Shown here: piece after piece, positions 12,216 to 22,133 of the stretch
Layout: each line of letters begins with the position of its first letter
Numbering within the stretch: the stretch's first letter is position 1
Source: UBA2241 sp963777895
Lineage (GTDB): Bacteria > Actinomycetota > Thermoleophilia > UBA2241
Direction of reading: 5' to 3'
Assembly: GCA_963777895.1 (NCBI GenBank)
Contig: CAVZSF010000004.1
Location: forward strand, 1-64,000
DNA: 64,000 nt
Notes under the pieces: generated by a model
The model's database searches: none
Seen by the model: the letters and a program-made list of their open reading frames with translations, nothing else
Told to the model about the DNA's origin: nothing
Program-made: the position numbers and the translations under genes

Positions 12216-14909
12216 TTGCTGGTCAGTCAGGGTTCCATAACACCCAATCATGGCTGGCAGCGTGGCTGTAGTCTTATGCCGAACTATGCGTTAGATATTT
12301 CTTCCAAAAACATAAGAGACCATCTTCCCGGTCCGCTTAGGCGTCTTGCTGATGAAAAAGACATTATTCACGAGTTTGAGCAGGGCGCTCTGATTCTTGA
12401 CAAAGAAACCTCAGCCAACCATGTCGCTTATGTGGTAACCGGATCAGCCGGTGTCGTCTTAAAAAATGAGGATGACGAAAGGATGGCCGTGGATGTCTGC
12501 GGTCCCGGCGACATCTTTGGCGGAGTTGAGTTTTTTACAGGTGTGCCATGGAATTCGGACACGGAACTAATTGCGGATGAGTTTGTCATTGCGCTAGTCA
12601 TTTCGTCTGATGACTTTGAAAATCTGATTCGGCTCAATCCGGATTTCACGGTCAATCTGACCGAGAACCTTGTTCGAAAAATAATGTCTCTCGACAGGCT
12701 GATGCTAAAGAGCAAACAGAAGCGAAGGGCGCTCCATTCGCTAATAAGTCAGGAATACGAAATATTTCCGGATTATGTAATTGGGGAAAGCATCCGAAAA
12801 AGTCTGGCCCCAAAGATCCAAAGGTTAGCTGAATCGGATGGACCAGCGCTGGTCATAGGTGAGAGTGGGGTAGGCAAAGAGTTAATTGCTCAACAGATGT
12901 ACCAAATGAGCAGATATGCCAAAGAAGTGTTCCTGGTGCTGGATTTACATCGCGCTTCTGACAATTGGTTAGCCGGATCACTCGAAGGTTCCGGCAAGGA
13001 AAATGAACCCGAAATTACGGAAAAACAGTTAAGGCTGATTTTTGGGTATGAAGAAGCGGGCAGGGACGGATTAATTAAAGAAACTCCCGGTTATTTTGAA
13101 TTGAGCGATGATGGAACGCTTCTCATCCGTGGAATTGAGAAACTAACGCCCGTGTGCCAGATGAAGCTTATGGAGGCAATAGTCACAGACACATTTCGGC
13201 GCCGGGGAGGTCTTGCTCAACTGCGATCAAAGGTCCGTTTGCTGGCCTCTACCAGGCTATCCAAATCCCAAATTACGCTGGAAAATCATCCTTTAATTTT
13301 CGGACTACTTCAGAGATCGGTAATTATACCCCCACTTCGACAGAGACGTCGTGAAATACCTGGGCTTATCCGCCATTATTTGAAAAAGTATCAGGAAGAA
13401 TTAGGGCGGGAACTGAGTGATCTACCTAAAGAGACACTTAAAACACTTCTCAACTACAGTTGGCCTGGTAACGATTTGGAGCTTTCAATCACGTTGAAAC
13501 GAGCCATACTTGTTTGCGAAGGAGGAGTTTTAAGGCCCCAGGACATATACTTTGACCTTCAGCATGTTCAAGGCAAATGGAAGTTCAATCTTTTCAAGTT
13601 TGCGTCCATCAAAAAGGCGTTTCTCAGTCCCCTGTATCCTGCTTCGCTCCAAAGCGCTGTAACTCCATTCTTTTTCCTAATACTTTTGTTCCTGTTCTTA
13701 GGTCCTTCCGAGCCTCTAAATAACCCCGCGGCTCTTATTAGTTGGGCGCTTGGATGGCCGATTCTGATTGGAGGTTCACTTATATGGGCAAGATTCTGGT
13801 GCTCACTGTGTCCGATAGGTGTAATATCTAATCTTGCCAAGCGTCTGGTTTCTTTTGAAAAGCCATTCCCTGCTTTCTTGAAAAGGCATTCTGATTTTCT
13901 TATTGCGGGAGCGGTCCTTTTCGTTATCTGGTTCGAGACAGCCACAAATATTAGGAATTCGCCCGCCAAGCTAGGGTTGCTTCTTCTTACCATGCTACTG
14001 TCCGCAATACTGGTGTCGATCGTATACGAGCGTCAATCGTGGTGTCTTTACCTTTGTGGTCTGGGTGGAATGGTAGGAGTGCTTTCAAAAACTTCTTTTT
14101 TGGAACTCCGCGCCAATAGCGCTATTTGTATATCACAATGTTCCTCAAATGAATGTTACCTGGGGACCAGCGAGAACGTTGGATGCCAATTCGGGCATGC
14201 GGGCCCTAGGTTGAGAAGCAACCGGGTTTGCAGATTGTGCGGTCAGTGTGTCAAGAACTGCCCCCATTCAGCGATAACCCTTAATTTGCGGCCGCCTGGT
14301 GAAGAAATATGGCAACTCAGCCAGAGACATGCGGGTACCGCTTTTTTGGTGCTCGGAATGGTAGGGGGGTTGTTTAGTGAAATGGTGAGCACAATGCCGG
14401 AGTATAAAGCGCTCGCCGCGCAGACCCCCTTTTCTCCGGTTGTATTCTTCTCCATGGTTTTTTTTGCGATTATCATCAGCCTCAACCTGATGACCCTAGC
14501 GGCGGCGCAGTTATCCCGCCGAATTTTTCACGATACGTTGAGGCAAAATTTCGCCCGTTTCGGGTTGGCTCTACTGCCAGTTACGCTAACCTGTTTTCTG
14601 GCCTTTCATGTATATTATCTGATTAATCTTGGAGTCCAGATACCTATCCTGATAAGTAAGTATTTTGACATAGCAATTTTGAGAAGCTTAATCATAACGG
14701 TTGAGCCGGACACAACCAGGCACATTCAGTATGTGACAATCCTGGTCGGACTAGTTTGGACTCTGATCACCGATCTCAAGCTTGCTCAATGGAGCGACCA
14801 ACCATGGTCCAGGAAACTTCTAGGCTTGGCTCCTCACGCTTTGGTCGCGATAGTTGTTTCCGGCTTGATGGTCAAGGCAGTCAATGCCTTCTTTTACAGT
14901 GTCAGGTGA
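12216..14909 (+). CDS. Fusion of cNMP-binding, degenerate sigma54-type AAA+ and membrane polyferredoxin domains
   Basis: An 897-residue three-part protein. Residues 45-165 form a CRP/FNR-like cyclic-nucleotide-binding domain (GDIFGGVEFFTG). Residues 190-440 resemble a sigma54-activator AAA+ domain with an intact Walker A (GESGVGKE, about 214) and a degenerate GAFTGA loop (EEAGRDGL). Its Walker B reads GTLLIRGI, lacking the acidic pair. From about 470 the helix-turn-helix is replaced by a NapH/CcoG-like membrane ferredoxin with several helices, CSLCPIG (about 527), CLYLCG, and CRLCGQCVKNCPHSAI (about 670). I infer a membrane redox protein gated by the sensory half, not a transcription factor. 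The start is TTG 12216 or ATG 12276. It lies 113 bases after the synthase and 24 before the prenyltransferase. Confidence 0.8.
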   Translation: MLVSQGSITPNHGWQRGCSLMPNYALDISSKNIRDHLPGPLRRLADEKDIIHEFEQGALILDKETSANHVAYVVTGSAGVVLKNEDDERMAVDVCGPGDIFGGVEFFTGVPWNSDTELIADEFVIALVISSDDFENLIRLNPDFTVNLTENLVRKIMSLDRLMLKSKQKRRALHSLISQEYEIFPDYVIGESIRKSLAPKIQRLAESDGPALVIGESGVGKELIAQQMYQMSRYAKEVFLVLDLHRASDNWLAGSLEGSGKENEPEITEKQLRLIFGYEEAGRDGLIKETPGYFELSDDGTLLIRGIEKLTPVCQMKLMEAIVTDTFRRRGGLAQLRSKVRLLASTRLSKSQITLENHPLIFGLLQRSVIIPPLRQRRREIPGLIRHYLKKYQEELGRELSDLPKETLKTLLNYSWPGNDLELSITLKRAILVCEGGVLRPQDIYFDLQHVQGKWKFNLFKFASIKKAFLSPLYPASLQSAVTPFFFLILLFLFLGPSEPLNNPAALISWALGWPILIGGSLIWARFWCSLCPIGVISNLAKRLVSFEKPFPAFLKRHSDFLIAGAVLFVIWFETATNIRNSPAKLGLLLLTMLLSAILVSIVYERQSWCLYLCGLGGMVGVLSKTSFLELRANSAICISQCSSNECYLGTSENVGCQFGHAGPRLRSNRVCRLCGQCVKNCPHSAITLNLRPPGEEIWQLSQRHAGTAFLVLGMVGGLFSEMVSTMPEYKALAAQTPFSPVVFFSMVFFAIIISLNLMTLAAAQLSRRIFHDTLRQNFARFGLALLPVTLTCFLAFHVYYLINLGVQIPILISKYFDIAILRSLIITVEPDTTRHIQYVTILVGLVWTLITDLKLAQWSDQPWSRKLLGLAPHALVAIVVSGLMVKAVNAFFYSVR

Positions 14910-14933
14910 CATGAACGTTTCCGGAGTATAATT

Positions 14934-15899
14934 TTGGATCTCTTAGAATCAATACAGTCCACAATGGACCAATTAGAAGATCAACTCATACAACAGTTGC
15001 GGAGTCGAGTTCCAGTCGCTTTTGAAATAGGGGCTCACATTATGAATAGCGGGGGCAAGAGAATCAGGCCCCAATTGACGGTGATAGCAGCTAGAATGGG
15101 TGGCTACACAGGTATGCACGCCGTAACACTATCTGGGGCAATAGAATGTATACATACGGCCACACTTTTACATGACGATGTTGTGGATTCAGCAGACACG
15201 CGTCGAGGCAGACCGGCGGCAAATACCCTCTGGTCGAACGAAATGTGTGTACTGGGCGGGGATTTCATACTCGCTAAGGCGTTTACGGCCCTCACCTCAA
15301 TTCAAAACCTGAGAATACTGGAAATTGTGTCGCGAACTACAGAACGACTCAGCGAAGGTGAGCTTTTCCAAATGATGAACATCGGCAATATGGATTTTAG
15401 CGAAAAAGATTACCTGCAAGTCATCACGGATAAGACAGCAGTCCTTATGGAGGCTGCCTGCAGAGGAGGATCTATTCTGGGTGGCCTTGATTCGGAGAAA
15501 GAGGAAGCCTTAGCCAGGTTTGGTTTTAACCTCGGTATTGCTTTCCAGATGACGGACGATGTAATCGATTACAGGTCCGAAAAGGAAACGATGGGAAAGA
15601 ATCCAGGCAAAGATTTGGAAGAAGGAAAATTGACTCTCCCCTTGATCGCGTCTCTGAAGCGAGCGAACGCTGAGGAAAAGGCTGCGGTTAAGACGATGAT
15701 TGTTGGGAAGACTGTGACGAAGGAAGATCTTGCATGGGTGCGCGGATTTCTAGAACGCAGGGGTGGACTAACAGAGACATTGTCTCGCAGTAGAGATTAT
15801 CTCAACACAGCAGTTGAGTCCCTGGCCATATTCCCTGATTCTGAGGAGAAAAGGGCTCTGATCAAGCTTTCCGATAAAATATTGCACAGAACCTACTGA
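14934..15899 (+). CDS. ispB: Polyprenyl (octaprenyl-type) diphosphate synthase
   Basis: A long-chain trans-prenyltransferase that extends farnesyl diphosphate with isopentenyl units to make quinone side chains. The 321-residue protein shows the first aspartate-rich motif LLHDDVVDSADTRRGR, GKRIRPQLTVIAARMGGY for diphosphate binding, and the second motif FQMTDDVIDYRSEKETMGK. Translation probably starts at TTG 14934, preceded by CCGGAG at 14921-14926. Chain length cannot be read with certainty, so octaprenyl versus other long chains is open. Menaquinone side-chain synthesis fits the anaerobic deltaproteobacterial setting. Confidence 0.85.
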   Translation: MDLLESIQSTMDQLEDQLIQQLRSRVPVAFEIGAHIMNSGGKRIRPQLTVIAARMGGYTGMHAVTLSGAIECIHTATLLHDDVVDSADTRRGRPAANTLWSNEMCVLGGDFILAKAFTALTSIQNLRILEIVSRTTERLSEGELFQMMNIGNMDFSEKDYLQVITDKTAVLMEAACRGGSILGGLDSEKEEALARFGFNLGIAFQMTDDVIDYRSEKETMGKNPGKDLEEGKLTLPLIASLKRANAEEKAAVKTMIVGKTVTKEDLAWVRGFLERRGGLTETLSRSRDYLNTAVESLAIFPDSEEKRALIKLSDKILHRTY

Positions 15900-15972
15900 G
15901 CCATTTCTTGACATAAGAGCGCCAGATTGGTAAACAGCGAATTATATTTTTGTTTTTTGAGGACTTTTTAGA

Positions 15973-16626
15973 GTGATTTTGGTTGTCCGTTTTCTATTTG
16001 TGACTTTACTTGCCGTTCTGATGTCAGGTTGTCCTTCCTGGTGGGCCTCCGATGTCAAAGACAAAAGTGTTCCTCCAGAAGAGCTATTCAGCCAGGCGAA
16101 GGACAAACTAAAACAAAAGAGCTATGCTGACGCGATAAGTTCTTTGGAACGACTGAAATCAGCTTACCCCGAATTCAAACAAATGCCCCAAGTCTATCTA
16201 TCAATAGCCGACGCTTTTTACGATGAAGGTTCATACGACAGGGCTATAGCCCGATATTTACAGTTTCTGGAACTTTACCCCGCCGACAAGGACGCCTCAA
16301 AGGCTCGCTATCAAATAGGGATGTCGTATTTCAACCAGATTAAAGGAACGGACCTTGACAACTCGGTCGTCAAACAGGCCATAAGGTCGTTCAAAGCAGT
16401 CTCAGAAGCCCCGGATGCGGGAGAATGGGGCAAAAAGGCTGAAGAAAAAAGCCGCGAGTGTCAGAGGAAACTCGCTGACAAGGAGTTGTACAAGGCTCGC
16501 TCTTACATCAGTCTCGGAAACTATAAGGCTGCTCGGTTGGCTGCCCAACGGGTGCTTGATCAATATCCCAAACTGGGGCTGGATGAAGAGGCCAAGCAAC
16601 TTCTGGCAAGTATCAAAAACAAGTAG
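15973..16626 (+). CDS. bamD: Outer membrane assembly lipoprotein BamD
   Basis: BamD is the TPR lipoprotein of the BAM complex, which inserts beta-barrel proteins in the outer membrane. The GTG start at 15973 gives a signal peptide (FLFVTLLAVLMSGC) with the lipobox LMSGC, and the cysteine at residue 19 is the lipidation site. TPR units follow: ELFSQAKDKLKQKSYADAIS, YLSIADAFYDEGSYDRAIAR and YKARSYISLGNYKAARLAAQ. At 217 residues it is slightly short, as is common in Desulfobacterota. The segment LDNSVVKQAIRSFKAV matches BamD rather than the YbgF/CpoB TPR proteins. Confidence 0.8.
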   Translation: MILVVRFLFVTLLAVLMSGCPSWWASDVKDKSVPPEELFSQAKDKLKQKSYADAISSLERLKSAYPEFKQMPQVYLSIADAFYDEGSYDRAIARYLQFLELYPADKDASKARYQIGMSYFNQIKGTDLDNSVVKQAIRSFKAVSEAPDAGEWGKKAEEKSRECQRKLADKELYKARSYISLGNYKAARLAAQRVLDQYPKLGLDEEAKQLLASIKNK

Positions 16627-16734
16627 TTCCTGCCTTATTCAATTTCTACAAGTTCTTGAAAACAAAAAGCACGATTCTAAGCTCGTTGTAATTCGGTGAC
16701 ATTGTTCTTTTGATGGTTTTGTTGGAGGAAGTTC

Positions 16735-18108
16735 ATGTTCGAAAAAAATATTCTCTGTATTGGCGCAGGGTACGTGGGCGGCCCTACCATGGCGGTGATA
16801 GCTCGCCATTGCCCCGAATATAGAATCGTAGTTGTTGATCTCAACCAGGAACGCATTGCCCAATGGAACTCATCTCAGTTGCCGATTTTCGAGCCGGGCC
16901 TCGACCAGATAGTATCGCAAGTTCGAGGGAAAAACCTTTTTTTCAGCACTGAGGTTGATAATCACATTGAAGAGGCCGACATAATCTTTGTGAGTGTAAA
17001 CACCCCCACCAAGACATTTGGACTGGGAGCCGGGAAAGCGGCGGATCTACAATTCTGGGAGAAAACCGCCAGACAAATTCTGAAAAATAGCTCACGAGAG
17101 AAAATAGTTGTCGAGAAAAGCACTCTTCCCGTCAGAACAGCGGCGGCGATAGGACGAATACTTGATTCAAACGAAAAAGGGATCCACTTCGAGGTTGTCT
17201 CCAATCCGGAATTCCTCGCAGAAGGAACAGCCATCAGGGATCTCGAAAATCCGGATAGGGTCCTAATTGGGGCCCGGCAGACCGAATCCGGTCAAGCTGC
17301 CCTTCAGGAAATAGTCAATATTTATAGACATTGGGTACCAGATGAAAAAATAGTTACTTCTAATGTGTGGTCCAGTGAACTATCAAAACTAGTAGCTAAC
17401 GCATTTCTTGCTCAAAGAGTGTCATCGATCAACACGATTTCGGCTCTTTGTGAAAAGACCAACGCAGACATAGAAGAAGTCGCTAGGGCGGTAGGAATGG
17501 ATTCCAGAATCGGTCCCAAGTTTCTCAAAGCGGGAGTTGGGTTTGGTGGTTCATGTTTCAAGAAGGATATTCTAAACCTGACTTACATAGCTGAAAACTA
17601 TGGGTTGTTTGAAATTGCCCGATATTGGGAACAGGTCATACAAATTAACTCTTATCAGCAGCGAAGATTCGCTAACCTGATAATCACGAACATGTTTAAT
17701 ACCGTTGTGGGCAAGAAAATAGCCATTTTCGGTTTTGCATTTAAGGCCGACACTGGTGACACCAGAGAATCACCGGCAATACAAGTGTGTAGGGCACTTC
17801 TGGAGGAGAGAGCTGATCTCGCAATTCATGACCCTAAAGCTTGTGAAGGAGCCAGGCAAGATCTGAAAGATTACCAGGGAGAATTTACCCTAGAGTCAGA
17901 TCCTTATGATGCCGCTTTTGGAGCGCACGCTATTGTGATAACAACTGATTGGGCCGAATTCACAAGCCTTGATTACCATAGAATTTATGAAAACATGGAA
18001 AAGCCCGCCTTTATTTTTGACGGCAGAAATCTGCTCGATCACGAGAAAATGTTTAAAATAGGATTTACGGTACACAGAATAGGCAAGCCGCCATTATCAC
18101 GATTGTGA
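16735..18108 (+). CDS. ugd: UDP-glucose 6-dehydrogenase
   Basis: Oxidises UDP-glucose twice to UDP-glucuronate for polysaccharide synthesis. The 457-residue protein has the N-terminal NAD motif GAGYVGGPTMAVIA, IFVSVNTPTKTFGLGAGKAA, SNPEFLAEGTAIRDL, and the catalytic cysteine in GVGFGGSCFKKDILNLTYI. The second Rossmann part holds IFGFAFKADTGDTRESPA. The two-residue spacing and the TFGLGAGKAAD block match the larger, eukaryote-like UGD class more than the roughly 390-residue bacterial form. GGAGGAAG at 16722-16729 is a strong ribosome binding site for the ATG at 16735. Confidence 0.88.
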   Translation: MFEKNILCIGAGYVGGPTMAVIARHCPEYRIVVVDLNQERIAQWNSSQLPIFEPGLDQIVSQVRGKNLFFSTEVDNHIEEADIIFVSVNTPTKTFGLGAGKAADLQFWEKTARQILKNSSREKIVVEKSTLPVRTAAAIGRILDSNEKGIHFEVVSNPEFLAEGTAIRDLENPDRVLIGARQTESGQAALQEIVNIYRHWVPDEKIVTSNVWSSELSKLVANAFLAQRVSSINTISALCEKTNADIEEVARAVGMDSRIGPKFLKAGVGFGGSCFKKDILNLTYIAENYGLFEIARYWEQVIQINSYQQRRFANLIITNMFNTVVGKKIAIFGFAFKADTGDTRESPAIQVCRALLEERADLAIHDPKACEGARQDLKDYQGEFTLESDPYDAAFGAHAIVITTDWAEFTSLDYHRIYENMEKPAFIFDGRNLLDHEKMFKIGFTVHRIGKPPLSRL

Positions 18109-18257
18109 TAGCTGTGAATTTTACAGAATCATTGTCTCAATTGTAATCCAAGGTATTCGGCCATGATTTTTAAAGATAAACCATACAAAGCTCGAGAGCC
18201 ACTCGGAGAGATTGGCAGAGTAATTGACAGTTGATTCTGGCTTATTTGATAACGCTT

Positions 18258-18299
18258 AAAAAAAAGCAGGAACGGCCTTCAAACCGTCCCTGCTTTTTT
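18258..18299. terminator. Bidirectional intrinsic terminator
   Basis: An A-tract, the arm AGCAGGAACGG, an 8-base loop, the arm CCGTCCCTGCT (one mismatch) and a T-tract. It lies between the converging ugd and acyl-CoA ligase genes and can stop transcription from both sides. Confidence 0.85.
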
Positions 18300-18318
18300 G
18301 TCGAGAACAAATTGTTGG

Positions 18319-19980
18319 TTACTTGTAAACCCCTTCACCAACCTGTTGGCGAATAACTTTCTTGTTTAATTTACCCACGCTGGTTTTGGGTATTTCCTGA
18401 ACCAGAAAGAACCTGTCAGGTATCGCCCACTTCGATATTGCGCCTTTGTCCGCAATCCCCTGCATATAGGCTCGTAAAACATCCTCGGAGAAAGTGTGGT
18501 CAGTCTTCTGCACGACCAGGGCTACAGGTCTTTCCCCCCACTTGTCATCAGGAACGCCTATGACAGCGACTTCAGAAATTGAAGGGTGTTGACTTATCAG
18601 ACTTTCCAACTCGAGCGATGATATCCATTCACCGCCGGTCTTTATTACGTCCTTGAACCGATCTGTGATCTTCACATAGCCTTCAGGGTCTATATTGGCC
18701 ACGTCGCCAGTGTGAAGCCATCCATCTTTCCATAGCTCCTCAGACTTCTCCGGGGACTTGAAATAGCCCTGGGTAAGCCACGGAGTTCTCACAACTATCT
18801 CGCCGGTTGTTATCCCGTCATGTGGAACTTCTTTTCCCTGTGAATCAACAACCTTGAGGTTCACCAAAGGTGTCGGCAAGCCTGTCTTGGTAATAATATC
18901 GATCTTGTCGTCGAGACTCCAAGCAGCCATCTTTGGCTTCAAATTAGCCGCTGTAAGGAGTGGGCAGGTTTCCGACATACCGTATGCCGCAATGATTTCG
19001 ATGCCCAAATCCATAGCTGCCTTTGCTAGCCCTTTGGGCAACGCGGAACCTCCTATTACGACTTTCCAATTGCTCAAATCTACCTGTTTAGCTACAGGGC
19101 TAGAGACAAGCATGTGAAGAATGGTCGGCACACAGTGTGAAAAGGTCACCTTTTCCGATAGAAGAAGCTTGAGCAAAAGCGCTGGTTCATATCTTCCAGG
19201 GTATACCTGTTTGCAACCCAAGAGAGTGGCCAGGTAAGGAATACCCCATGCATGCACATGGAACATAGGGGTTATCGGCATGTACACGTCGGCGGACTGG
19301 AACCTTACAATGGACGAAAAACCGGAAAGGGCCATAGACATGTCGAACGTGTGAAGCACAAGTTGTCTATGACTATAGTACACACCCTTGGGATCCCCTG
19401 TTGTGCCCGTTGTATAGAAAAGGGTAGCCATAGTATTTTCATCAAAATCCGGAAATTCAAAATCGGGAGAAGCCTTAGCGAGCAATTCCTCATATTCCCC
19501 GGCGAAATTCAGGCTCGATTTTGGGCCTTCGTCGGAATCTTTCATCAGAATGATTGTTTTGACTGTCTTGAGCTGATCCTTAATGCTCTCAACCAGAGGC
19601 GCAAACTCTTCATTGACGAGTAGAACTGTGTCTTCCGCATGGTTGACAGTATAAATGATCTGTTCCGCGGAAAGCCTGACATTAACCGTGTGAAGCACCG
19701 AACCCATCATCGGAATAGCGAAAAAGCACTCCAGATAACGATGCGAATCCCAATCCATCACCCCAATAGTGTCATCAGGCCCGACACCCAAATCGGTTAG
19801 AGCCGAAGCTAACCTGTTTATGCGCTGGTACAGATCTGTGTACGTCATTCTCAGTTTGTCCCGGTACACTATTTCCTGATCTGGAGCATAAAGAATAGGC
19901 GTAATCAGAAGATTCTTTATCAACAGGGGGTAGGAATACGCGCTAGGTGTCCGTTGAATCAGCCTGGGCTTCTTGTCCAT
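18319..19980 (-). CDS. Long-chain fatty acid-CoA ligase
   Basis: An AMP-forming acyl-CoA synthetase (ANL superfamily) that activates fatty acids with ATP and CoA. The 553-residue protein has the P-loop-like motif LFYTTGTTGDPKGVYYSHRQ, the A5 motif AAYGMSETCPL, the DGWLHTGDVANIDPEGYVKI hinge, DRFKDVIKTGGEWISS and the catalytic lysine near the C-terminus in KTSVGKLNKKVIR. The start ATG at 19980 has AAGGAG seven bases upstream. Medium- or long-chain substrates are likely. It is separately transcribed, with terminators downstream. Confidence 0.85.
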   Translation of the reverse strand: MDKKPRLIQRTPSAYSYPLLIKNLLITPILYAPDQEIVYRDKLRMTYTDLYQRINRLASALTDLGVGPDDTIGVMDWDSHRYLECFFAIPMMGSVLHTVNVRLSAEQIIYTVNHAEDTVLLVNEEFAPLVESIKDQLKTVKTIILMKDSDEGPKSSLNFAGEYEELLAKASPDFEFPDFDENTMATLFYTTGTTGDPKGVYYSHRQLVLHTFDMSMALSGFSSIVRFQSADVYMPITPMFHVHAWGIPYLATLLGCKQVYPGRYEPALLLKLLLSEKVTFSHCVPTILHMLVSSPVAKQVDLSNWKVVIGGSALPKGLAKAAMDLGIEIIAAYGMSETCPLLTAANLKPKMAAWSLDDKIDIITKTGLPTPLVNLKVVDSQGKEVPHDGITTGEIVVRTPWLTQGYFKSPEKSEELWKDGWLHTGDVANIDPEGYVKITDRFKDVIKTGGEWISSLELESLISQHPSISEVAVIGVPDDKWGERPVALVVQKTDHTFSEDVLRAYMQGIADKGAISKWAIPDRFFLVQEIPKTSVGKLNKKVIRQQVGEGVYK

Positions 19981-20118
19981 TATGAGACTCCTTAAATTTG
20001 TTGTAGAATCGGAAATTTCGTCTTTTTCGGATAGTCTTTATTTCGGTGTGGCCGGAATAAGCCGAAAAACAGATCGAATAAACATAAAGTTATTAGTCTA
20101 ATAAGATTGATCCCCTTG

Positions 20119-21444
20119 TCAACGAAATTCAAGCTGGTAAAAGCTTTCGTCAAAATCAGGGTTATTTTCGTATTTTTTCATGAACGAAGCTGGAAATTTG
20201 TCTAGGTTTCTAAGGATATATGGGTTTATTTCAACTCCACTCCTGACGAAAGCTTCGACGATCTTTTCGGGATCAGGCGGACAAGTTTTCACAAATATTG
20301 CGTCTTTCAAGTCGGAGTTGTTTTTATTAGCCTCGAAAAGACATTTTCCAATCAATATCGATTTCTTTCCTGGTGTAGGTTTCATGAGTTTGCCGGTCAA
20401 AACTTCCACATCAGGCCACGGTACCCCTTTCCAGGACATAGCGACAGAAGTTAATACGGCTCCGGTCAGCAAAGAGCAATATGTGCAAAGACTTGAATCA
20501 TATTTTGGGTATGAGATGCCGGAGACGCCCATTTTCGCCATCGGTAAGGGAAGTGTGTTATCCACCGTGTAGGGAAAAGTGTAATCATGGAAGCTTGCTA
20601 CGGACTCTATGTTCAGGCCCTGGACCTCAATATCGGACATGTCAGTGGGTCTTGAACTGAACTCCGCCGCCTGCTTCAGATGAGGAACCTGATCCGGTTG
20701 GTAACCCAAAATCTGAGCCCCCACGAAATCCGCTGAAAGAACGTCCCAGGACGAAACAAGAAGGTTCGTCCTTCTGGCTTTTCCATCAAAACCTGGTCCT
20801 CTTTCATTAGAATAGACCCCATCTATAATGGTTAGCATTCTCGGAAAACTTCTCATCAACGTTGACACATAGAAGTTAAGATCCCTATCTTCAGTGACAG
20901 TGTGGCATTTCTTGCGAGAATTTATGTCTATAGTGCCCTTGAGATTCTTGACGCCCAGACTGACAACCGCCTGCGCGTGGGTTTTTAAGACCGGGAGGTT
21001 GATTACAACATCACTGTGCAGGATATCCGTATTGAAATTAAGGCTAACACCTTTCCCAACATCGACTTTTTCAAACGGTCGATCAAAGACATTGATGAGT
21101 CTTACTCCGTATTCTTTTTGCAGGTAAGTGTAGCCCAAATAATTGTAAGCATGCGCCTGAGTTTCCCTGTCTTTTGGGTCAAGCACCACCGATCCTTCTC
21201 CTATGGTGATGTCGTCTACTCCGTGATCCTTCAAAAGTTTTACGACATCCATTACAACTCTGGAGGTTGTAACTACTCCCCATTTTGGGAAAGGCGCCGA
21301 CTTGCTCCAAAAAACAATGTTGGGCTTTATAAACACCTTGTCTGATTTAGAAATTCGGCTAAGGCCACCGGCCAGTTCCACCACATCTCGAACAGAATCA
21401 AACGGAGTCTCATATCGAGCCACTCCGACCACTTTTTTTTCCAT
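20119..21444 (-). CDS. DUF362 domain protein
   Basis: A 442-residue member of the DUF362 family (VFIKPNIVFW, DDITIGEGSVV, DVVINLPVLKTHAQAVVSLG, LLVSSWDVLSADFVGAQILG). Members are common in anaerobes, often with ferredoxin domains. The usual CxxCxxCxxxCP ferredoxin motif is absent here, but a few cysteines (CTYCSL) remain. Function is unknown. I chose the ATG at 21444 over a GTG at 21453 because GGGTGAG sits correctly spaced for the ATG. Downstream the gene ends near the converging region of the acyl-CoA ligase start. Confidence 0.7.
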   Translation of the reverse strand: MEKKVVGVARYETPFDSVRDVVELAGGLSRISKSDKVFIKPNIVFWSKSAPFPKWGVVTTSRVVMDVVKLLKDHGVDDITIGEGSVVLDPKDRETQAHAYNYLGYTYLQKEYGVRLINVFDRPFEKVDVGKGVSLNFNTDILHSDVVINLPVLKTHAQAVVSLGVKNLKGTIDINSRKKCHTVTEDRDLNFYVSTLMRSFPRMLTIIDGVYSNERGPGFDGKARRTNLLVSSWDVLSADFVGAQILGYQPDQVPHLKQAAEFSSRPTDMSDIEVQGLNIESVASFHDYTFPYTVDNTLPLPMAKMGVSGISYPKYDSSLCTYCSLLTGAVLTSVAMSWKGVPWPDVEVLTGKLMKPTPGKKSILIGKCLFEANKNNSDLKDAIFVKTCPPDPEKIVEAFVRSGVEINPYILRNLDKFPASFMKKYENNPDFDESFYQLEFR

Positions 21445-21501
21445 TAAACTCACCCTTGTCCCGGACCAGATGGCCCTGTTTACAAAACGCTTGACGCATA
21501 A

Positions 21502-22133
21502 TCAGTCCTCAAGCCAGTTTTCATCAAAGTTCACAGTGAGGCCGTCATTTTCGGAAAGACGTTCTAGCAATCCTTTTGTTTTGGGAAGCTCATAGTGGAA
21601 GAAATATTTCATGGTAACCAGTTTACCACTATAAAAGGCCTTATCCGACTCCCCAGAAGAAGCTTCAATACTCCTGGTAGCGACAATACCCTGTTTTAAC
21701 CATTGCCATGCGATGGCGACTATCGAGAACAACTCCAGGTATAAGGTGGCGTCCGCCAGAAAATTCTCGATCCGGCCGGAAGAACCTATTTTTGTCAGCC
21801 CAAAGGTAGTATTTCTCAACGAATTGAGAGCGTCATCGAGCTTTTCGGCGTAAGGTTTGAGAGAGTCCCTGTTTTTGGCTGATTTTATGGTTGCCCCAAC
21901 TTCTTCAAGAAACAGTAAAAAAGCCTTCCCGCCGTTCATTACGATTTTCCGGCCGAGCAGATCCATACCTTGGATTCCTGTCGAACCCTCATGAATAGGA
22001 TGTATCCTGATGTCTCTATAAAACTGCTCCAGAGGGAATTCGTCACAGAAACCATAGCCTCCAAGGACTTGTAATCCCTGACTGACCGACAGCACTCCCA
22101 TTTCCGACGGATATGTCTTGGCCGCTGGGGTGA
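21502..22133 (-). CDS. Acyl-CoA dehydrogenase, C-terminal fragment cut by a contig join
   Basis: The C-terminal 210 residues of a long (about 600-residue) deltaproteobacterial acyl-CoA dehydrogenase: PAAKTYPSEMGVLSVSQGLQ, GGYGFCDEFPLEQFYRD, and RIHPIHEGSTGIQGMDLLGR, which includes the catalytic Glu region IHEGSTGIQ. An acetyl-CoA dehydrogenase-like tail follows, ending in DENWLED. The family-conserved part begins just after the join at about 22,133. Upstream residues belong to an unrelated zinc-knuckle protein. The continuous reading frame across the join is a coincidence. Flavoprotein oxidation of fatty acyl-CoA with the nearby ligase is the expected native role. Confidence 0.75.

Noticed and set aside
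10460..22133. The low-GC block as a natural horizontally acquired island
   Set aside because: It has no mobility genes or flanking repeats, and both ends cut genes that do not continue on the other side, which fits a join of separate genomes better.
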